Source: Pseudomonas mendocina
GTDB taxonomy: Bacteria; Pseudomonadota; Gammaproteobacteria; Pseudomonadales; Pseudomonadaceae
Reading direction: 5' to 3'
DNA: 64,000 nt
Assembly (NCBI RefSeq): GCF_900636545.1
Contig: NZ_LR134290.1
Coordinates: 1,426,001 to 1,490,000 of the forward strand
Part shown: one piece after another, positions 1 through 9,283 of the stretch
Position numbering within the stretch: position 1 is the stretch's first letter
Layout of the letters: each line of letters opens with the position of its first letter
Notes under the pieces: model-generated
Told to the model about the DNA's origin: nothing
Seen by the model: only the letters and a program-made list of their open reading frames with translations
Database searches by the model: none
Program-made: the position numbers and the translations under genes

Positions 1-486
1 GAGAAATTTTTCCTGTTGATCCTGCATCAGTTGAGTGCTTTCCTGCAGTTCGCTGAGCACGCTGGGCAGGTCGTCGATGATGGGCTCCTGCAGGGCGCTG
101 AGCCCTTGGCTGAGACTCTGCTGATAGTGCTGACTGCCAATCACGCTGCGAGAAACATCGCCTTCGATATCGTCGACCAGCTCGATGACCTGTTGCTGGC
201 CGGCTCGTGCCTCATCCAGTTCGCCGCGGATGATGTAGTCGCGAAACAACCTGCTGGCGGTTTCCGGTGGGAAAACATCGAAGTCTTCCACCACCTTGTC
301 CAGGCGGCGGTTGAGTTCTGGCTCGCTGCCTCGGCTGTAGGTGTACCACAGGGCGTAATGCACGGGGTTGGGCGGGATGTCATGGCGCATCATCAAAGGT
401 ACAGCCTGTTTCAGGAGTTCCGCCGCCTCGCGGGTTTCCTCCGGATACAGTTCGATGATGCTGGGCGGTTTGTTGGCTTGACTCAT
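1..486 (-). CDS. Diguanylate cyclase N-terminal region (partial)
   Basis: Reverse-strand frame open from the ATG at 486 to the window edge, giving about 162 residues with the rest outside. The N-terminus reads MSQANKPPSIIELYPEE, followed by a helical segment with LLKQAVPLMMRHDIPPNPV and HYALWYTYSRGSEPELNRRL. This layout (helical 'multiple-hit' region, NYA/HYALWY motif, then coiled coil) is what I know from the N-terminal half of many Pseudomonas GGDEF proteins that make cyclic di-GMP. The GGDEF catalytic domain itself is not in view, so the function is inferred from family resemblance only. It is transcribed toward the window start, 96 bp downstream of dps on the same strand and separated from it by a terminator. 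Confidence 0.6.
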   Translation of the reverse strand, partial: MSQANKPPSIIELYPEETREAAELLKQAVPLMMRHDIPPNPVHYALWYTYSRGSEPELNRRLDKVVEDFDVFPPETASRLFRDYIIRGELDEARAGQQQVIELVDDIEGDVSRSVIGSQHYQQSLSQGLSALQEPIIDDLPSVLSELQESTQLMQDQQEKFL

Positions 487-550
487 GGATGTCGGCAACT
501 CAGTGGCGAATGGCCAGAGCATAGATCAGGGCGGGGTGGCCTGCCTAATG

Positions 551-573
551 AAAAGGCCCGGATAACCGGGCCT
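551..573 (-). terminator. Rho-independent terminator of dps
   Basis: Read on the minus strand, a GGCCCGG/CCGGGCC stem (555-561 with 566-572, loop of four) is followed by a run of T (AAAA at 551-554 on the plus strand). It lies 10 bp after the dps stop codon. Confidence 0.75.
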
Positions 574-582
574 CTGAGCGTC

Positions 583-1053
583 TCAGGCAGCAAGCAGGCT
601 GCGCAGCATCCAGGCGGTTTTTTCATGCACCTGCATGCGCTGGGTCAGCAGATCTGCAGTGGGTTCGTCGCTGACCTTGTCCAGCAGCGGGAAAATGCCG
701 CGGGCGGTGCGTACCACGGCCTCCTGGCCCTGCACCAATTGCTTGATCATGTCGTCGGCGCTGGGGACGCCTTCTTCTTCCTTGATGGAGGAGAGGCGGG
801 CATAGGCAGCGTAGGTCCCCGGAGCGGGGAAGCCCAGAGCGCGGATGCGTTCGGCGATAGCGTCAACGGCCAGAGCCAGTTCGGTGTACTGACCTTCGAA
901 CATCAGGTGCAGCGTGTTGAACATCGGGCCGGTAACGTTCCAGTGGAAGTTATGGGTCTTCAGGTACAGCGTGTAGGTATCGGCAAGCAGGCGCGAAAGG
1001 CCTTCGGCAATGGCGGCGCGATCCTGTTCGGCGATTCCGATATTGATTTCCAT
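583..1053 (-). CDS. dps: Dps-family ferritin-like DNA-protection protein
   Basis: 156 residues starting [12 protein letters not shown]. The ATG at 1053 is preceded by an AGGAG Shine-Dalgarno; an upstream in-frame start at 1116 is less likely. The [13 protein letters not shown] segment and the later [23 protein letters not shown] hold the His, Asp and Glu residues that build the inter-subunit ferroxidase site of Dps 12-mers. Dps stores iron, oxidises Fe(II) with peroxide and protects DNA in stationary phase. Length and order upstream of divergent aspS match Pseudomonas genomes (PA0962 region, from memory). No OxyR or IHF site was identified with confidence upstream. Confidence 0.93.
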   Translation of the reverse strand: MEINIGIAEQDRAAIAEGLSRLLADTYTLYLKTHNFHWNVTGPMFNTLHLMFEGQYTELALAVDAIAERIRALGFPAPGTYAAYARLSSIKEEEGVPSADDMIKQLVQGQEAVVRTARGIFPLLDKVSDEPTADLLTQRMQVHEKTAWMLRSLLAA

Positions 1054-1513
1054 GGTTTGTCTCCTTTCAGGTGAGCCCAGGGTTTCTATCCCGCAGTGTT
1101 GGGAAGAGCCTAACACGCAGGACGTCGGGATGATCTTGGCTTATATCAATGAATGCGATGTTTAGAGGCTATCGATAACGCGCGGTTCCTTTTTGACTCA
1201 GAGACCTGGGGGGATTGCTGTGCTGTCGGGATCAAATTCGCCTCTACTGCTTGGCTGCGCATGGCGAGAGTGTTTCGGCAGATCATCGGGAGGTCGCTGG
1301 CACAGGTAAGTCCATGGTCGTTGCAGATGCAGGTGGCGCTGTTGATTGTAGAAGCCATCTGCCGGGCGGCTGCGTCAGGACGATTTACGCTATATAATCC
1401 CGCTCTTTATCGAAGCGCGGTGTGCGGTTGGACGTTCGCCGCGGAGTGGCTCCTGCCCAGGGCGTTGGGGGCTGCCTGACCTATCCAAGACCTTAGAGAA
1501 GCGAAACACGATC
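1054..1513. other. Divergent intergenic region dps/aspS
   Basis: 460 bp without a credible gene; the open frames inside lack ribosome sites and family resemblance. It must hold the divergent promoters. A good TATAAT -10 element lies at 1393-1398 toward aspS, but its -35 partner (around 1370) is poor. A near-palindrome, GTGTTGGG-N5-CCTAACAC at 1096-1116, lies 43 bp upstream of the dps start and could be a regulator site; this is inference only. Confidence 0.4.
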
Positions 1514-3289
1514 ATGATGCGCAGCCACTATTGCGGCCAACTGAACGAGAGCCTGGATGGCCAGGAAATCACCCTTTGCGGCTGGGTACACCGTCGCCGT
1601 GACCATGGCGGGGTGATCTTCCTCGATATTCGTGATCGTGAAGGTCTGGCTCAGGTGGTGTTCGACCCTGATCGCGCCGAGACCTTCGCCAAGGCCGATC
1701 GCGTGCGCAGCGAATACGTCGTCAAGATCACCGGCAAGGTGCGCCTGCGCCCGGAAGGCGCGCGCAACGCCAATATGGCCAGCGGTGCCATCGAAGTACT
1801 GGGCTATGAGCTGGAAGTGCTCAACGAAGCGGAAACCCCGCCGTTCCCGCTCAACGAATACACCGACGTCGGCGAGGAAACCCGCCTGCGTTATCGCTTC
1901 ATCGACCTGCGTCGCCCTGAGATGGCCGAGAAGCTCAAGCTGCGCTCGCGCATCACCTCGAGCATCCGTCGCTACCTGGACGACAACGGCTTCCTTGATG
2001 TCGAGACGCCGATCCTGACCCGCGCCACCCCGGAAGGCGCGCGCGATTACCTGGTGCCGAGCCGCACCCACGCCGGCAGCTTCTTCGCCCTGCCGCAGTC
2101 GCCGCAGTTGTTCAAGCAGCTGCTGATGGTGGCCGGCTTCGACCGCTACTACCAGATCGCCAAGTGCTTCCGCGACGAGGACCTGCGTGCCGACCGTCAG
2201 CCGGAATTCACCCAGATCGATATCGAGACGAGCTTCCTCGATGAAAAAGACATCATGGACATCACCGAGACCATGGTGCGCAATCTGTTCAAGGAAGTGT
2301 TGGGCGTCGAGTTTGGCGCGCTGCCGCACATGACCCTGGCCGAAGCCATGCGCCGCTTCGGTTCGGACAAGCCGGACCTGCGCATTCCGCTGGAGCTGGT
2401 CGACGTCGAGGACCAGCTCAAGGATGTCGAATTCAAGGTCTTCGCGGGCCCGGCCAACGACCCGAAATGCCGCGTCACTGCGCTGCGTGTACCGGGCGGG
2501 GCGAGCATGCCGCGCAAGCAGATCGACGACTACACCAAGTTCGTCGGCATCTACGGCGCCAAGGGCCTGGCCTATATCAAGGTCAACGAACGTGCGGTCG
2601 GTGTCGAAGGTCTGCAGTCGCCGATCGTCAAGAACATCCCGCTGGACAACATCAACGTCATCCTCGACCGCGTTGGCGCCGTCGATGGCGATATCGTGTT
2701 CTTCGGCGCCGACAAGGCCAAGATCGTCAGCGAGGCCCTGGGCGCGCTGCGTATCAAGCTGGGGCACGACCTCAATCTGTTCACCTGTGAGTGGGCGCCG
2801 CTGTGGGTCGTCGACTTCCCGATGTTCGAGGAAAACGACGACGGTAGCCTGACTGCCATGCACCACCCGTTCACCTCGCCGAAGTGCACGCCTGAGGAGC
2901 TGGAAGCCAATCCGGCTGCTGCGCTGTCGCGTGCCTACGACATGGTGCTCAACGGTACCGAGCTGGGTGGCGGTTCGATCCGTATCCACGACAAGGCCAT
3001 GCAGCAGACCGTGTTCCGTGTGCTCGGCATCAGCGAAGAGGAGCAGCAGGAGAAGTTCGGCTTCCTGCTCGATGCACTCAAGTACGGTGCGCCGCCCCAT
3101 GGTGGCCTGGCCTTCGGCCTGGATCGCCTGGTGATGCTGATGACCGGTGCGCAGTCGATTCGTGAAGTGATCGCCTTCCCGAAAACCCAGAGCGCGGCTT
3201 GCGTTATGACTCAGGCGCCGGGTGTGGTGGACGGCAAGTCGCTGCGCGAGCTGCATATCCGCCTGCGCGAGCAACCCAAGGCCGAATAA
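1514..3289 (+). CDS. aspS: Aspartyl-tRNA synthetase (non-discriminating type)
   Basis: 591 residues starting [18 protein letters not shown], the full bacterial class IIb length. It has an N-terminal OB-fold anticodon domain, the catalytic core with [18 protein letters not shown] (motif 2), a GAD insertion and the motif 3 [12 protein letters not shown]. It charges tRNA-Asp. Residue 31 is His (RRRDHGG) and residue 82 is Gly, the pattern I associate with non-discriminating AspRS that also charges tRNA-Asn for GatCAB amidation, as reported for P. aeruginosa. A very long shadow frame runs on the opposite strand but has no protein resemblance. yebC follows after a terminator. Confidence 0.97.
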   Translation: MMRSHYCGQLNESLDGQEITLCGWVHRRRDHGGVIFLDIRDREGLAQVVFDPDRAETFAKADRVRSEYVVKITGKVRLRPEGARNANMASGAIEVLGYELEVLNEAETPPFPLNEYTDVGEETRLRYRFIDLRRPEMAEKLKLRSRITSSIRRYLDDNGFLDVETPILTRATPEGARDYLVPSRTHAGSFFALPQSPQLFKQLLMVAGFDRYYQIAKCFRDEDLRADRQPEFTQIDIETSFLDEKDIMDITETMVRNLFKEVLGVEFGALPHMTLAEAMRRFGSDKPDLRIPLELVDVEDQLKDVEFKVFAGPANDPKCRVTALRVPGGASMPRKQIDDYTKFVGIYGAKGLAYIKVNERAVGVEGLQSPIVKNIPLDNINVILDRVGAVDGDIVFFGADKAKIVSEALGALRIKLGHDLNLFTCEWAPLWVVDFPMFEENDDGSLTAMHHPFTSPKCTPEELEANPAAALSRAYDMVLNGTELGGGSIRIHDKAMQQTVFRVLGISEEEQQEKFGFLLDALKYGAPPHGGLAFGLDRLVMLMTGAQSIREVIAFPKTQSAACVMTQAPGVVDGKSLRELHIRLREQPKAE

Positions 3290-3297
3290 GCCTGTAC

Positions 3298-3326
3298 AAG
3301 AAGCCTGGATTTCCAGGCTTCTTCGT
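3298..3326 (+). terminator. aspS terminator
   Basis: Perfect 11-bp stem AAGAAGCCTGG / CCAGGCTTCTT with an ATTT loop, followed by CGTT, 8 bp after the aspS stop. The T-run is short, so it may be partial. Confidence 0.65.
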
Positions 3327-3384
3327 TATGGGGCAGCTGTCCGTGCGCCCCTGCAATTCTCAAGTGGAAAAGATGGAGTGAGTT

Positions 3385-4134
3385 ATGGCTGGTCATTCCA
3401 AGTGGGCCAACATCAAGCACCGCAAGGGGCGTCAGGACGCCAAGCGGGGCAAGATCTTCACCAAGCTGATTCGTGAGCTGACGGTCGCCGCCAAGCATGG
3501 TGGCCCGATCCCGGCGGACAACCCGCGTCTGCGCCTGGCCGTGGACAAGGCGCTGACCAACAATATGTCGCGCGAGGTGATCGATCGCGCCATCGCCCGT
3601 GGTGCCGGCAACAACGAAGCCGACAACGTCGTCGAGTTCAGCTACGAAGGCTACGCGCCCAGCGGTGTGGCGATCATCGTCGAGGTGATGACCGATAACC
3701 GCAACCGCACCGCAGCCGAAGTGCGGCATGCCTTCACCAAATGCGGCGGCAACCTCGGCACCGATGGTTCGGTCGCCTACATGTTCGACCGCAAAGGGCA
3801 GATCAGCTTCGCACCGGGTGTCGATGAGGACGCCTTGATGGAAGCAGCCCTGGAAGCTGGGGCCGACGATGTGGAAATGGGTGAGGATGGCTCGGCGCTG
3901 GTATCGACCAGTTTCACCGAGTTTCACGCGGTGAACGAGGCGCTGAGTGCGGCCGGGTTCAAGGGTGAAGAGGCAGAGATCGACATGATCCCGTCGATTA
4001 GTGCGCCGATCACTGATCTGGAAACGGCGCAGAAGGTCTTCAAGCTGATCGACATGCTCGAAGATCTGGATGACGTGCAAAACGTCTATCACAACGCTGA
4101 AGTCGCCGACGAGATCATGGAGCAGCTCGGCTGA
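3385..4134 (+). CDS. yebC: YebC/PmpR family protein
   Basis: 249 residues starting [18 protein letters not shown], the family signature. The three-domain YebC fold is recognisable throughout, ending MEQLG. In P. aeruginosa the orthologue PmpR (PA0964) was described as a negative regulator of the quinolone signal system. Other YebC proteins have been described as translation factors that relieve ribosome stalling. Both roles are from the literature and cannot be told apart here. A Shine-Dalgarno GGAG lies just before the ATG. It sits between aspS and ruvC, the conserved location, and is followed by its own terminator. Confidence 0.95.
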   Translation: MAGHSKWANIKHRKGRQDAKRGKIFTKLIRELTVAAKHGGPIPADNPRLRLAVDKALTNNMSREVIDRAIARGAGNNEADNVVEFSYEGYAPSGVAIIVEVMTDNRNRTAAEVRHAFTKCGGNLGTDGSVAYMFDRKGQISFAPGVDEDALMEAALEAGADDVEMGEDGSALVSTSFTEFHAVNEALSAAGFKGEEAEIDMIPSISAPITDLETAQKVFKLIDMLEDLDDVQNVYHNAEVADEIMEQLG

Positions 4135-4151
4135 GGCTGTAGCCTGAATGT

Positions 4152-4269
4152 GTAGGGTGGGCCGGGCGGCGATCCGCTTTAGCCCTCCATGCGGTGCGAC
4201 CCTGGTGGGCTGAAGCCCACCCTACGCCCTGCAATCCAAGATGTGTTCTCTGGATTGCATTCGGGCTAC
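4152..4269. repeat. Composite palindromic repeat between yebC and ruvC
   Basis: An 11-bp inverted repeat GTAGGGTGGGC (4152-4162) / GCCCACCCTAC (4215-4225) is directly followed by TGCAATCC (4230-4237) / GGATTGCA (4252-4259) and ends in TTCGGGCTAC. The second half matches the right arm of the GTAGCCCGGATG...CATCCGGGCTAC palindromes at 14876-14937, 25485-25543 and 40483-40542, so two repeat families seem to be fused here. Confidence 0.65.
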
Positions 4270-4278
4270 GAACGAGGA

Positions 4279-4313
4279 GGCCGGAAGCGCTGCATGGTGC
4301 TTCCGGCTTTTTT
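4279..4313 (+). terminator. yebC terminator
   Basis: Stem GCCGGAAGC (4280-4288) / GCTTCCGGC (4299-4307) with a 10-nt loop and six T. It lies downstream of the repeat block and ahead of a possible ruvC -10 element (TATACT at 4358-4363). Confidence 0.8.
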
Positions 4314-4393
4314 CGTCTGGCTGAGCAGTGGCGGATGACGCAGCTGGGGGCGCCCCGTATACTCGCCAACTGGATAAATAGACAGTTGCTGAT

Positions 4394-4918
4394 ATGACCC
4401 TGATCCTAGGTATCGACCCCGGTTCGCGCATCACCGGTTATGGCGTGGTACGCGATACCGGGCGCGGCTGCGAGTACGTGGCCTCGGGCTGCATTCGCAC
4501 TGGCAACGGACCGCTGGCCGAGCGCCTGCAGATCGTCTTTCGCGGCGTTAGCGAGGTGATTCGCACCCATGGCCCGGTGACCATGGGCATCGAGCAGGTG
4601 TTCATGGCGCGCAATGCCGACTCGGCGCTCAAGCTGGGGCAGGCGCGAGGTGCCGCTATCGTCGCTGCGGTGGAGGCGGGGCTCGAGGTGAGCGAGTACA
4701 CCGCCACCCAGGTCAAGCAGGCCGTGGTTGGCTCCGGGGCGGCGGACAAGCAGCAGGTACAGATGATGGTCATGCACTTGCTCAAGCTGGTGCAGAAGCC
4801 ACAGATCGACGCCTCCGATGCGCTGGGTATCGCCCTGTGCCATGCCCACCATCGGCAGAGTCTCATTCCTCATGGGCTGGCCGGCGCCAAGCGGCGTGGC
4901 GGTCGTCTTCGTTTGTAA
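4394..4918 (+). CDS. ruvC: Crossover junction endodeoxyribonuclease RuvC
   Basis: 174 residues starting [19 protein letters not shown]. The acidic catalytic residues are visible: Asp8 in GIDPG, Glu in MGIEQVF, and the paired Asp in [16 protein letters not shown]. RuvC is a dimeric nuclease that resolves Holliday junctions held by RuvAB. It is first in the ruvC-ruvA-ruvB run, 21 bp from ruvA. No LexA box was seen upstream, in line with weak or absent SOS control in pseudomonads, although I did not score the region quantitatively. Confidence 0.97.
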   Translation: MTLILGIDPGSRITGYGVVRDTGRGCEYVASGCIRTGNGPLAERLQIVFRGVSEVIRTHGPVTMGIEQVFMARNADSALKLGQARGAAIVAAVEAGLEVSEYTATQVKQAVVGSGAADKQQVQMMVMHLLKLVQKPQIDASDALGIALCHAHHRQSLIPHGLAGAKRRGGRLRL

Positions 4919-4939
4919 TCGGATCAAAGGAACACAGTG

Positions 4940-5545
4940 GTGATCGGACGTTTGCGCGGCACCCTGGCGGAGAAGCAGCCGCCGCATTTGCTTCTGGATG
5001 TGAATGGCGTCGGTTATGAGCTGGAAGTACCGATGACGACCCTTTATCGTCTGCCTGCGGTGGGTGAGCCGGTAACCCTGCACACTCATCTGGTGGTGCG
5101 TGAGGATGCGCATCTGCTCTACGGTTTTTTCGAAAAGCGCGAGCGCGAGCTGTTCCGCGAGCTGATTCGTCTCAATGGCGTTGGTCCCAAGCTGGCGCTG
5201 GCGCTGATGTCCGGGCTCGAGGTCGATGAGCTGGTGCGCTGCGTGCAGGCGCAGGACACCGCAGCGCTGGTCAAGGTGCCGGGAGTCGGCAAGAAAACCG
5301 CTGAGCGCCTGTTGGTCGAGCTCAAGGATCGTTTCAAGGCCTGGGAGTCGATACCGTCCATTGCGCCCCTGGTGGTTGAACCTCAACTGGCTCAGGCAGT
5401 CTCAAGCGCGGAGAACGACGCCGTCAGTGCGCTGATATCCCTCGGCTACAAGCCGCAGGAGGCCAGCCGAGCCGTTGCCGCCGTCAAGGAGGATGGGATG
5501 AGCAGCGAAGATTTGATCCGACGCGCACTGCGCGGCATGGTTTAG
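4940..5545 (+). CDS. ruvA: Holliday junction branch migration protein RuvA
   Basis: 201 residues starting [23 protein letters not shown]. The GTG at 4940 was chosen over the adjacent GTG at 4937 because orthologues begin MIGRL and AAAGG is then 9 bp upstream. An N-terminal OB-fold is followed by two helix-hairpin-helix motifs ([18 protein letters not shown] and [16 protein letters not shown]), then a flexible linker and the C-terminal domain that contacts RuvB. RuvA tetramers sandwich the four-way junction and load RuvB. Confidence 0.96.
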   Translation: MIGRLRGTLAEKQPPHLLLDVNGVGYELEVPMTTLYRLPAVGEPVTLHTHLVVREDAHLLYGFFEKRERELFRELIRLNGVGPKLALALMSGLEVDELVRCVQAQDTAALVKVPGVGKKTAERLLVELKDRFKAWESIPSIAPLVVEPQLAQAVSSAENDAVSALISLGYKPQEASRAVAAVKEDGMSSEDLIRRALRGMV

Positions 5546-5558
5546 TGGAACCTTATTG

Positions 5559-6611
5559 ATGATCGAAGCCGATCGCCTGATTACCGCCAGCCCACGTGAG
5601 CGCGAAGAACAGCAGGATCGTGCCATTCGCCCGTTACGTCTGGCCGACTACATCGGTCAGCCTGTGGTGCGCGAGCAGATGGCACTGTTCATCCAGGCTG
5701 CGCGGGGCAGGGCGGAAGCGCTCGACCATACGCTGATCTTCGGCCCGCCGGGCCTGGGCAAGACCACCCTGGCCAATATCATTGCCGAGGAAATGGGCAG
5801 CTCGATCAAGAGCACCTCTGGCCCGGTCCTCGAGCGTCCGGGAGATCTGGCTGCGCTACTGACCAACCTGGAAAGCGGCGATGTGCTGTTCATCGACGAA
5901 ATTCATCGTCTTTCGCCGGTGGTCGAGGAAGTGCTGTATCCGGCGATGGAGGACTTCCAGCTCGATATCATGATCGGCGAGGGGCCCGCGGCGCGCTCGA
6001 TCAAGCTGGATCTGCCGCCGTTCACTCTGGTCGGCGCTACTACCCGTGCCGGCATGTTGACCAATCCCCTGCGCGACCGCTTCGGCATCGTCCAGCGCCT
6101 GGAGTTCTACGGTATCGACGACTTGGCCACCATCGTTTCGCGCTCTGCCGGTATTCTCGGGCTGCCCATCGAGGCCAAAGGCGCGTTCGAGATCGCTCGT
6201 CGCGCGCGTGGCACGCCACGTATCGCCAACCGCCTGCTGCGCCGTGTGCGCGATTTCGCCGAAGTGCGCGGCACGGGGCATATCTCCCAGTCGATCGCCG
6301 ATCAGGCACTGAATCTGCTGGATGTCGACGAACGTGGCTTCGACCACTCTGACCGACGTCTACTGCTGGCCATGATCGAGAAGTTCGACGGCGGACCGGT
6401 TGGGCTGGACAGCCTGGCTGCGGCCATCGGCGAAGAGCGCCATACCATCGAGGACGTGCTCGAGCCTTACCTGATTCAGCAGGGCTACATGATGCGCACG
6501 CCGCGCGGGCGAGTGGTCACCCGGCATGCCTATCTGCACTTCGGGCTGAACATCCCCAAGCGCTCGGGTGAGTCGCCCGGTGGTGACCTTTTCAGTGCAG
6601 GTGATCAATGA
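5559..6611 (+). CDS. ruvB: Holliday junction ATP-dependent helicase RuvB
   Basis: 350 residues starting [15 protein letters not shown]. The ATG at 5559 is preferred to the TTG at 5556. Walker [10 protein letters not shown] (62-70), Walker B with DEIH (113-116), sensor 1 GATTRAG and the C-terminal winged helix that binds DNA are all present. RuvB hexamers pump DNA through the RuvA-bound junction. The stop codon overlaps an ATG (ATGA at 6608-6611) that opens a 17-codon frame leading to ybgC. Confidence 0.97.
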   Translation: MIEADRLITASPREREEQQDRAIRPLRLADYIGQPVVREQMALFIQAARGRAEALDHTLIFGPPGLGKTTLANIIAEEMGSSIKSTSGPVLERPGDLAALLTNLESGDVLFIDEIHRLSPVVEEVLYPAMEDFQLDIMIGEGPAARSIKLDLPPFTLVGATTRAGMLTNPLRDRFGIVQRLEFYGIDDLATIVSRSAGILGLPIEAKGAFEIARRARGTPRIANRLLRRVRDFAEVRGTGHISQSIADQALNLLDVDERGFDHSDRRLLLAMIEKFDGGPVGLDSLAAAIGEERHTIEDVLEPYLIQQGYMMRTPRGRVVTRHAYLHFGLNIPKRSGESPGGDLFSAGDQ

Positions 6612-6661
6612 CGAAAAAATTGTTACCGGGCCGGATTGGCAAGCAGCAGGCCGGGGACTAG
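6608..6661 (+). CDS. Possible 17-residue coupling peptide between ruvB and ybgC
   Basis: The ATG overlaps the ruvB stop (ATGA) and the frame reads [17 protein letters not shown], ending with TAG at 6659-6661, three bases before the ybgC ATG. This arrangement would let ribosomes pass from ruvB into ybgC by termination-reinitiation. There is no evidence that the peptide itself is stable or functional; it may only be a coupling device or chance. Confidence 0.25.
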   Translation: MTKKLLPGRIGKQQAGD

Positions 6662-6664
6662 AGT

Positions 6665-7117
6665 ATGCGCGCGCAAAACGGAGTCCAGCCGTTCAGCCAC
6701 CATTGCCGGGTCTATTACGAAGACACTGATGCAGGCGGCATCGTCTACTACGTCAACTATCTCAAATTCATGGAGCGGGCTCGCACCGAGCGCCTGCGTG
6801 AGCTGGGTTATGCCCAGTCGACGCTTGCCGGTGAGGGCCTGTTGTTCGTCGTGCATTCGGCCGAGGCGCGTTATCACGCGCCGGCACGTCTGGATGACGA
6901 ACTGGTGATCAGCGCTGATGTGATCGAATTGAACCGTGCCAGCCTGCGCTTTCGTCAACAGGTCAGGCGGGCTGCGGATGATGTGCTGCTCTGCGAAGGG
7001 CAGTTCCTGGTGGCCTGTGTGCGCGCCGACAACTTGAAACCCCGGGCTATCCCCGAAACCCTGCGACACGCGTTCGCCGGGACGCAGGCGCCGGGTTTAA
7101 TTGCAGCAGGAGAGTAA
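6665..7117 (+). CDS. ybgC: Tol-Pal associated acyl-CoA thioesterase YbgC
   Basis: 150 residues with the 4-hydroxybenzoyl-CoA thioesterase type hotdog motif [19 protein letters not shown] near residues 18-36, including the catalytic Asp of the DTDxxGxVY signature. The family hydrolyses short- or long-chain acyl-CoA at the inner face of the membrane and is almost always the first gene of the tol operon. tolQ starts 2 bp after its stop, so the two are surely co-transcribed. Confidence 0.93.
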   Translation: MRAQNGVQPFSHHCRVYYEDTDAGGIVYYVNYLKFMERARTERLRELGYAQSTLAGEGLLFVVHSAEARYHAPARLDDELVISADVIELNRASLRFRQQVRRAADDVLLCEGQFLVACVRADNLKPRAIPETLRHAFAGTQAPGLIAAGE

Positions 7118-7119
7118 GC

Positions 7120-7815
7120 GTGGAAGCTAACGCCGTTGACCATATGTCGATGTGGAGTCTGATCAGTAACGCCAGCCTGGTGGTTCAGCTGGTCATGCTG
7201 ACCCTGGTGGCCGCGTCGGTCATTTCCTGGGTGATGATCTTCCAGCGCAGCAATGCGCTGCGTGCCGCCAAGCGTGCGCTGGACAACTTCGAAGATCGTT
7301 TCTGGTCCGGCATCGACCTGTCCAAACTGTATCGTCAGGCTGGCAGCAATCCTGATCCGGATTCCGGTCTGGAGCAGATTTTCCGTGCCGGCTTCAAGGA
7401 GTTCTCCCGCTTGCGCCAGCAGCAGGGCGTCGACCCTGATGCGGTGATGGACGGTGTGGCGCGCGCCATGCGCGTGGCCATCTCCCGAGAGGAAGAGAAG
7501 CTGGAAACTGCACTGCCGTTTCTCGCCACCGTAGGTTCCACCAGTCCGTACATCGGCCTGTTCGGTACCGTATGGGGAATCATGAACTCCTTCCGCGGCC
7601 TGGCTCAGGTACAGCAGGCCACCCTGGCCACTGTCGCCCCGGGTATCGCCGAAGCGCTGATCGCTACCGCCATCGGTCTGTTCGCCGCAATTCCCGCCGT
7701 CATCGCCTACAACCGCTTTTCGGCCCGTGGCGAGATGCTGATCGGCCGCTACTACACCTTCGCCGACGAGTTCCAGGCCATCCTGCACCGCAAGGTGCAC
7801 ACCTCGGAAGACTAA
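7120..7815 (+). CDS. tolQ: Tol-Pal system proton channel subunit TolQ
   Basis: 231 residues; a GTG start at 7120 (AGGAGAG upstream) gives MEANAVDHMSMWSLISNASL, as in Pseudomonas TolQ. There are three membrane segments: near 18-40, and the pair around 135-160 and 170-195, which contain LPFLATVGSTSPYIGLFGTVWG and the ALIATAIGLFAAIPAV stretch typical of MotA/TolQ/ExbB proteins. With TolR it forms the proton-driven motor that energises TolA during cell constriction. Confidence 0.97.
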   Translation: MEANAVDHMSMWSLISNASLVVQLVMLTLVAASVISWVMIFQRSNALRAAKRALDNFEDRFWSGIDLSKLYRQAGSNPDPDSGLEQIFRAGFKEFSRLRQQQGVDPDAVMDGVARAMRVAISREEEKLETALPFLATVGSTSPYIGLFGTVWGIMNSFRGLAQVQQATLATVAPGIAEALIATAIGLFAAIPAVIAYNRFSARGEMLIGRYYTFADEFQAILHRKVHTSED

Positions 7816-7842
7816 GACGCGCGCACAGGATAGGTTCTAGCC

Positions 7843-8295
7843 ATGGCGAGAATTCGCAACAGACGCAAACCGGTCGCCGAGATGAACGTGGTGCCCTACA
7901 TCGACGTGATGTTGGTGCTGCTGGTCATTTTCATGGTCACCGCGCCGATGCTCAACCAGGGCGTCAAAGTCGATCTGCCCAAGGTCAGCAGTGAAGCGCT
8001 GCCGCAGGACAACGATGCGCAGGTGCTGACCATCTCCATCAAGGCCGACAAGACCTACTACTGGAACATGGGTAGTGAGGTCGACGTCGATACCGAGCAG
8101 GAGCGTGCCTCCACGCTGGCGCAGATGACCCAGGCCGTCTCGGCGATCATTGCCGAAAATCGTCGTCAGGGTAAGAAGGTGCAGGTGTTCGTGCGCGGCG
8201 ACAAATCGGTGGACTACGGCACCGTGATGGCGGCCATGGGCGGTCTGCAACAGGCCGACGTGGGTAACGTCGGATTGATTACCGAGGCTCCCTGA
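7843..8295 (+). CDS. tolR: Tol-Pal system protein TolR
   Basis: 150 residues starting MARIRNRRKPVAEMNVVPYIDV. The single membrane helix (about 18-40) carries the conserved Asp of NVVPYIDVMLVLLVIFMV, the proton-path residue of the ExbD/TolR family. A periplasmic domain follows. The stop codon overlaps the tolA start (TGATG at 8293-8297), indicating translational coupling. Confidence 0.97.
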   Translation: MARIRNRRKPVAEMNVVPYIDVMLVLLVIFMVTAPMLNQGVKVDLPKVSSEALPQDNDAQVLTISIKADKTYYWNMGSEVDVDTEQERASTLAQMTQAVSAIIAENRRQGKKVQVFVRGDKSVDYGTVMAAMGGLQQADVGNVGLITEAP

Positions 8296-9278
8296 TGCAG
8301 CAAACCGAGCGTTCGCAATCGGAAAGCTACTTCTGGCCTATCGTCTGGGCCGTGGGGTTGCACGTCCTGATGTTCGCCATGCTGTTCGTCAGCTTCGCCT
8401 TCTCGCCGGAACTGCCGCCGGCGCGTCCGGTGGTGCAGGCTACGCTGTATCAGTTGCAGTCACAGAGTCAGGCCACCACCCAGACCACCCAGAAGATTGC
8501 CGGGGAGGCGCAGAAAACTTCCGCTCCGCAATTCGAGACCGAGCGTCTGGAGCAGAAGAAAGCCGAAGAGCAGAAACAGGCTCAAGCTGAGGCGCAGAAG
8601 GTCGCCGCGGCCAAGAAAGCCGAGGAACAAAAGCAGGCTGAGGAGGCTCGAAAGGCCGAAGCGGCGAAGAAAGCCGAGGCCGAGAAGGCCGCTGAGCAGA
8701 AGCGCCAGGCGGATATCGCCAAGAAGCGCGCCGAGGAAGAGGCGAAGAAGAAAGCCGCAGAGGACGCCAAGAAGAAGGCTGCCGAGGACGCGAAAAAGAA
8801 AGCGGCGGAAGAGGCGAAGAAAAAGGCTGCTGCCGAAGCTGCTAAGAAGAAGGCTGCCGAGGATGCCAAGCGCAAGGCCGAAGAGGCTCGACGCAAGGCG
8901 GCCGAGGATCAGAAGGCTGCGGCGCTGGCCGATTTGCTGTCGGACAACGTGCAGAACCAGCAGGCGCTGGCCGAAACCCATGGCGATCAGGTGGCCGGTA
9001 ACCTCGACGATCTGATCATCAAGCTGATCACCGAGAACTGGCAGCGTCCGATGTCGGCGCGCCGTGGCATGAGCGTTGAGCTGTTGATTCAGATGCTGCC
9101 TGACGGCACCGTGACCAACGCCAGCGTATCGCGCTCCAGTGGCGATGCGCCGTTCGACAACTCGGCCGTTGCTGCTGTACGTAACGTCGGGCGTATTCCC
9201 GAGATGCAACAATTGGATCGCGCTACCTTCGATAGTCGGTACAGGCAGCGCCGCGTGATTTTCAAACCGGAGGATTGA
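8295..9278 (+). CDS. tolA: Cell envelope integrity protein TolA
   Basis: 327 residues. One N-terminal membrane helix (about 13-36) is followed by a long Ala/Lys/Glu-rich coiled coil with many [14 protein letters not shown] repeats (about 70-215) that spans the periplasm. A globular C-terminal domain (about 230-327, TonB-C like) contains [25 protein letters not shown]. TolA links the TolQR motor to TolB/Pal and is the entry route of several phages and pyocins. The repetitive DNA of the coiled coil explains the large shadow frames on the other strand. Confidence 0.96.
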   Translation: MQQTERSQSESYFWPIVWAVGLHVLMFAMLFVSFAFSPELPPARPVVQATLYQLQSQSQATTQTTQKIAGEAQKTSAPQFETERLEQKKAEEQKQAQAEAQKVAAAKKAEEQKQAEEARKAEAAKKAEAEKAAEQKRQADIAKKRAEEEAKKKAAEDAKKKAAEDAKKKAAEEAKKKAAAEAAKKKAAEDAKRKAEEARRKAAEDQKAAALADLLSDNVQNQQALAETHGDQVAGNLDDLIIKLITENWQRPMSARRGMSVELLIQMLPDGTVTNASVSRSSGDAPFDNSAVAAVRNVGRIPEMQQLDRATFDSRYRQRRVIFKPED

Positions 9279-9283
9279 GCTCT

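Noticed and set aside
1493..3274. 593-codon open frame opposite aspS
   Set aside because: Composed of Arg/His/Gln/Val-rich antisense sequence; aspS on the plus strand has full family identity. High GC and codon bias create long shadows.
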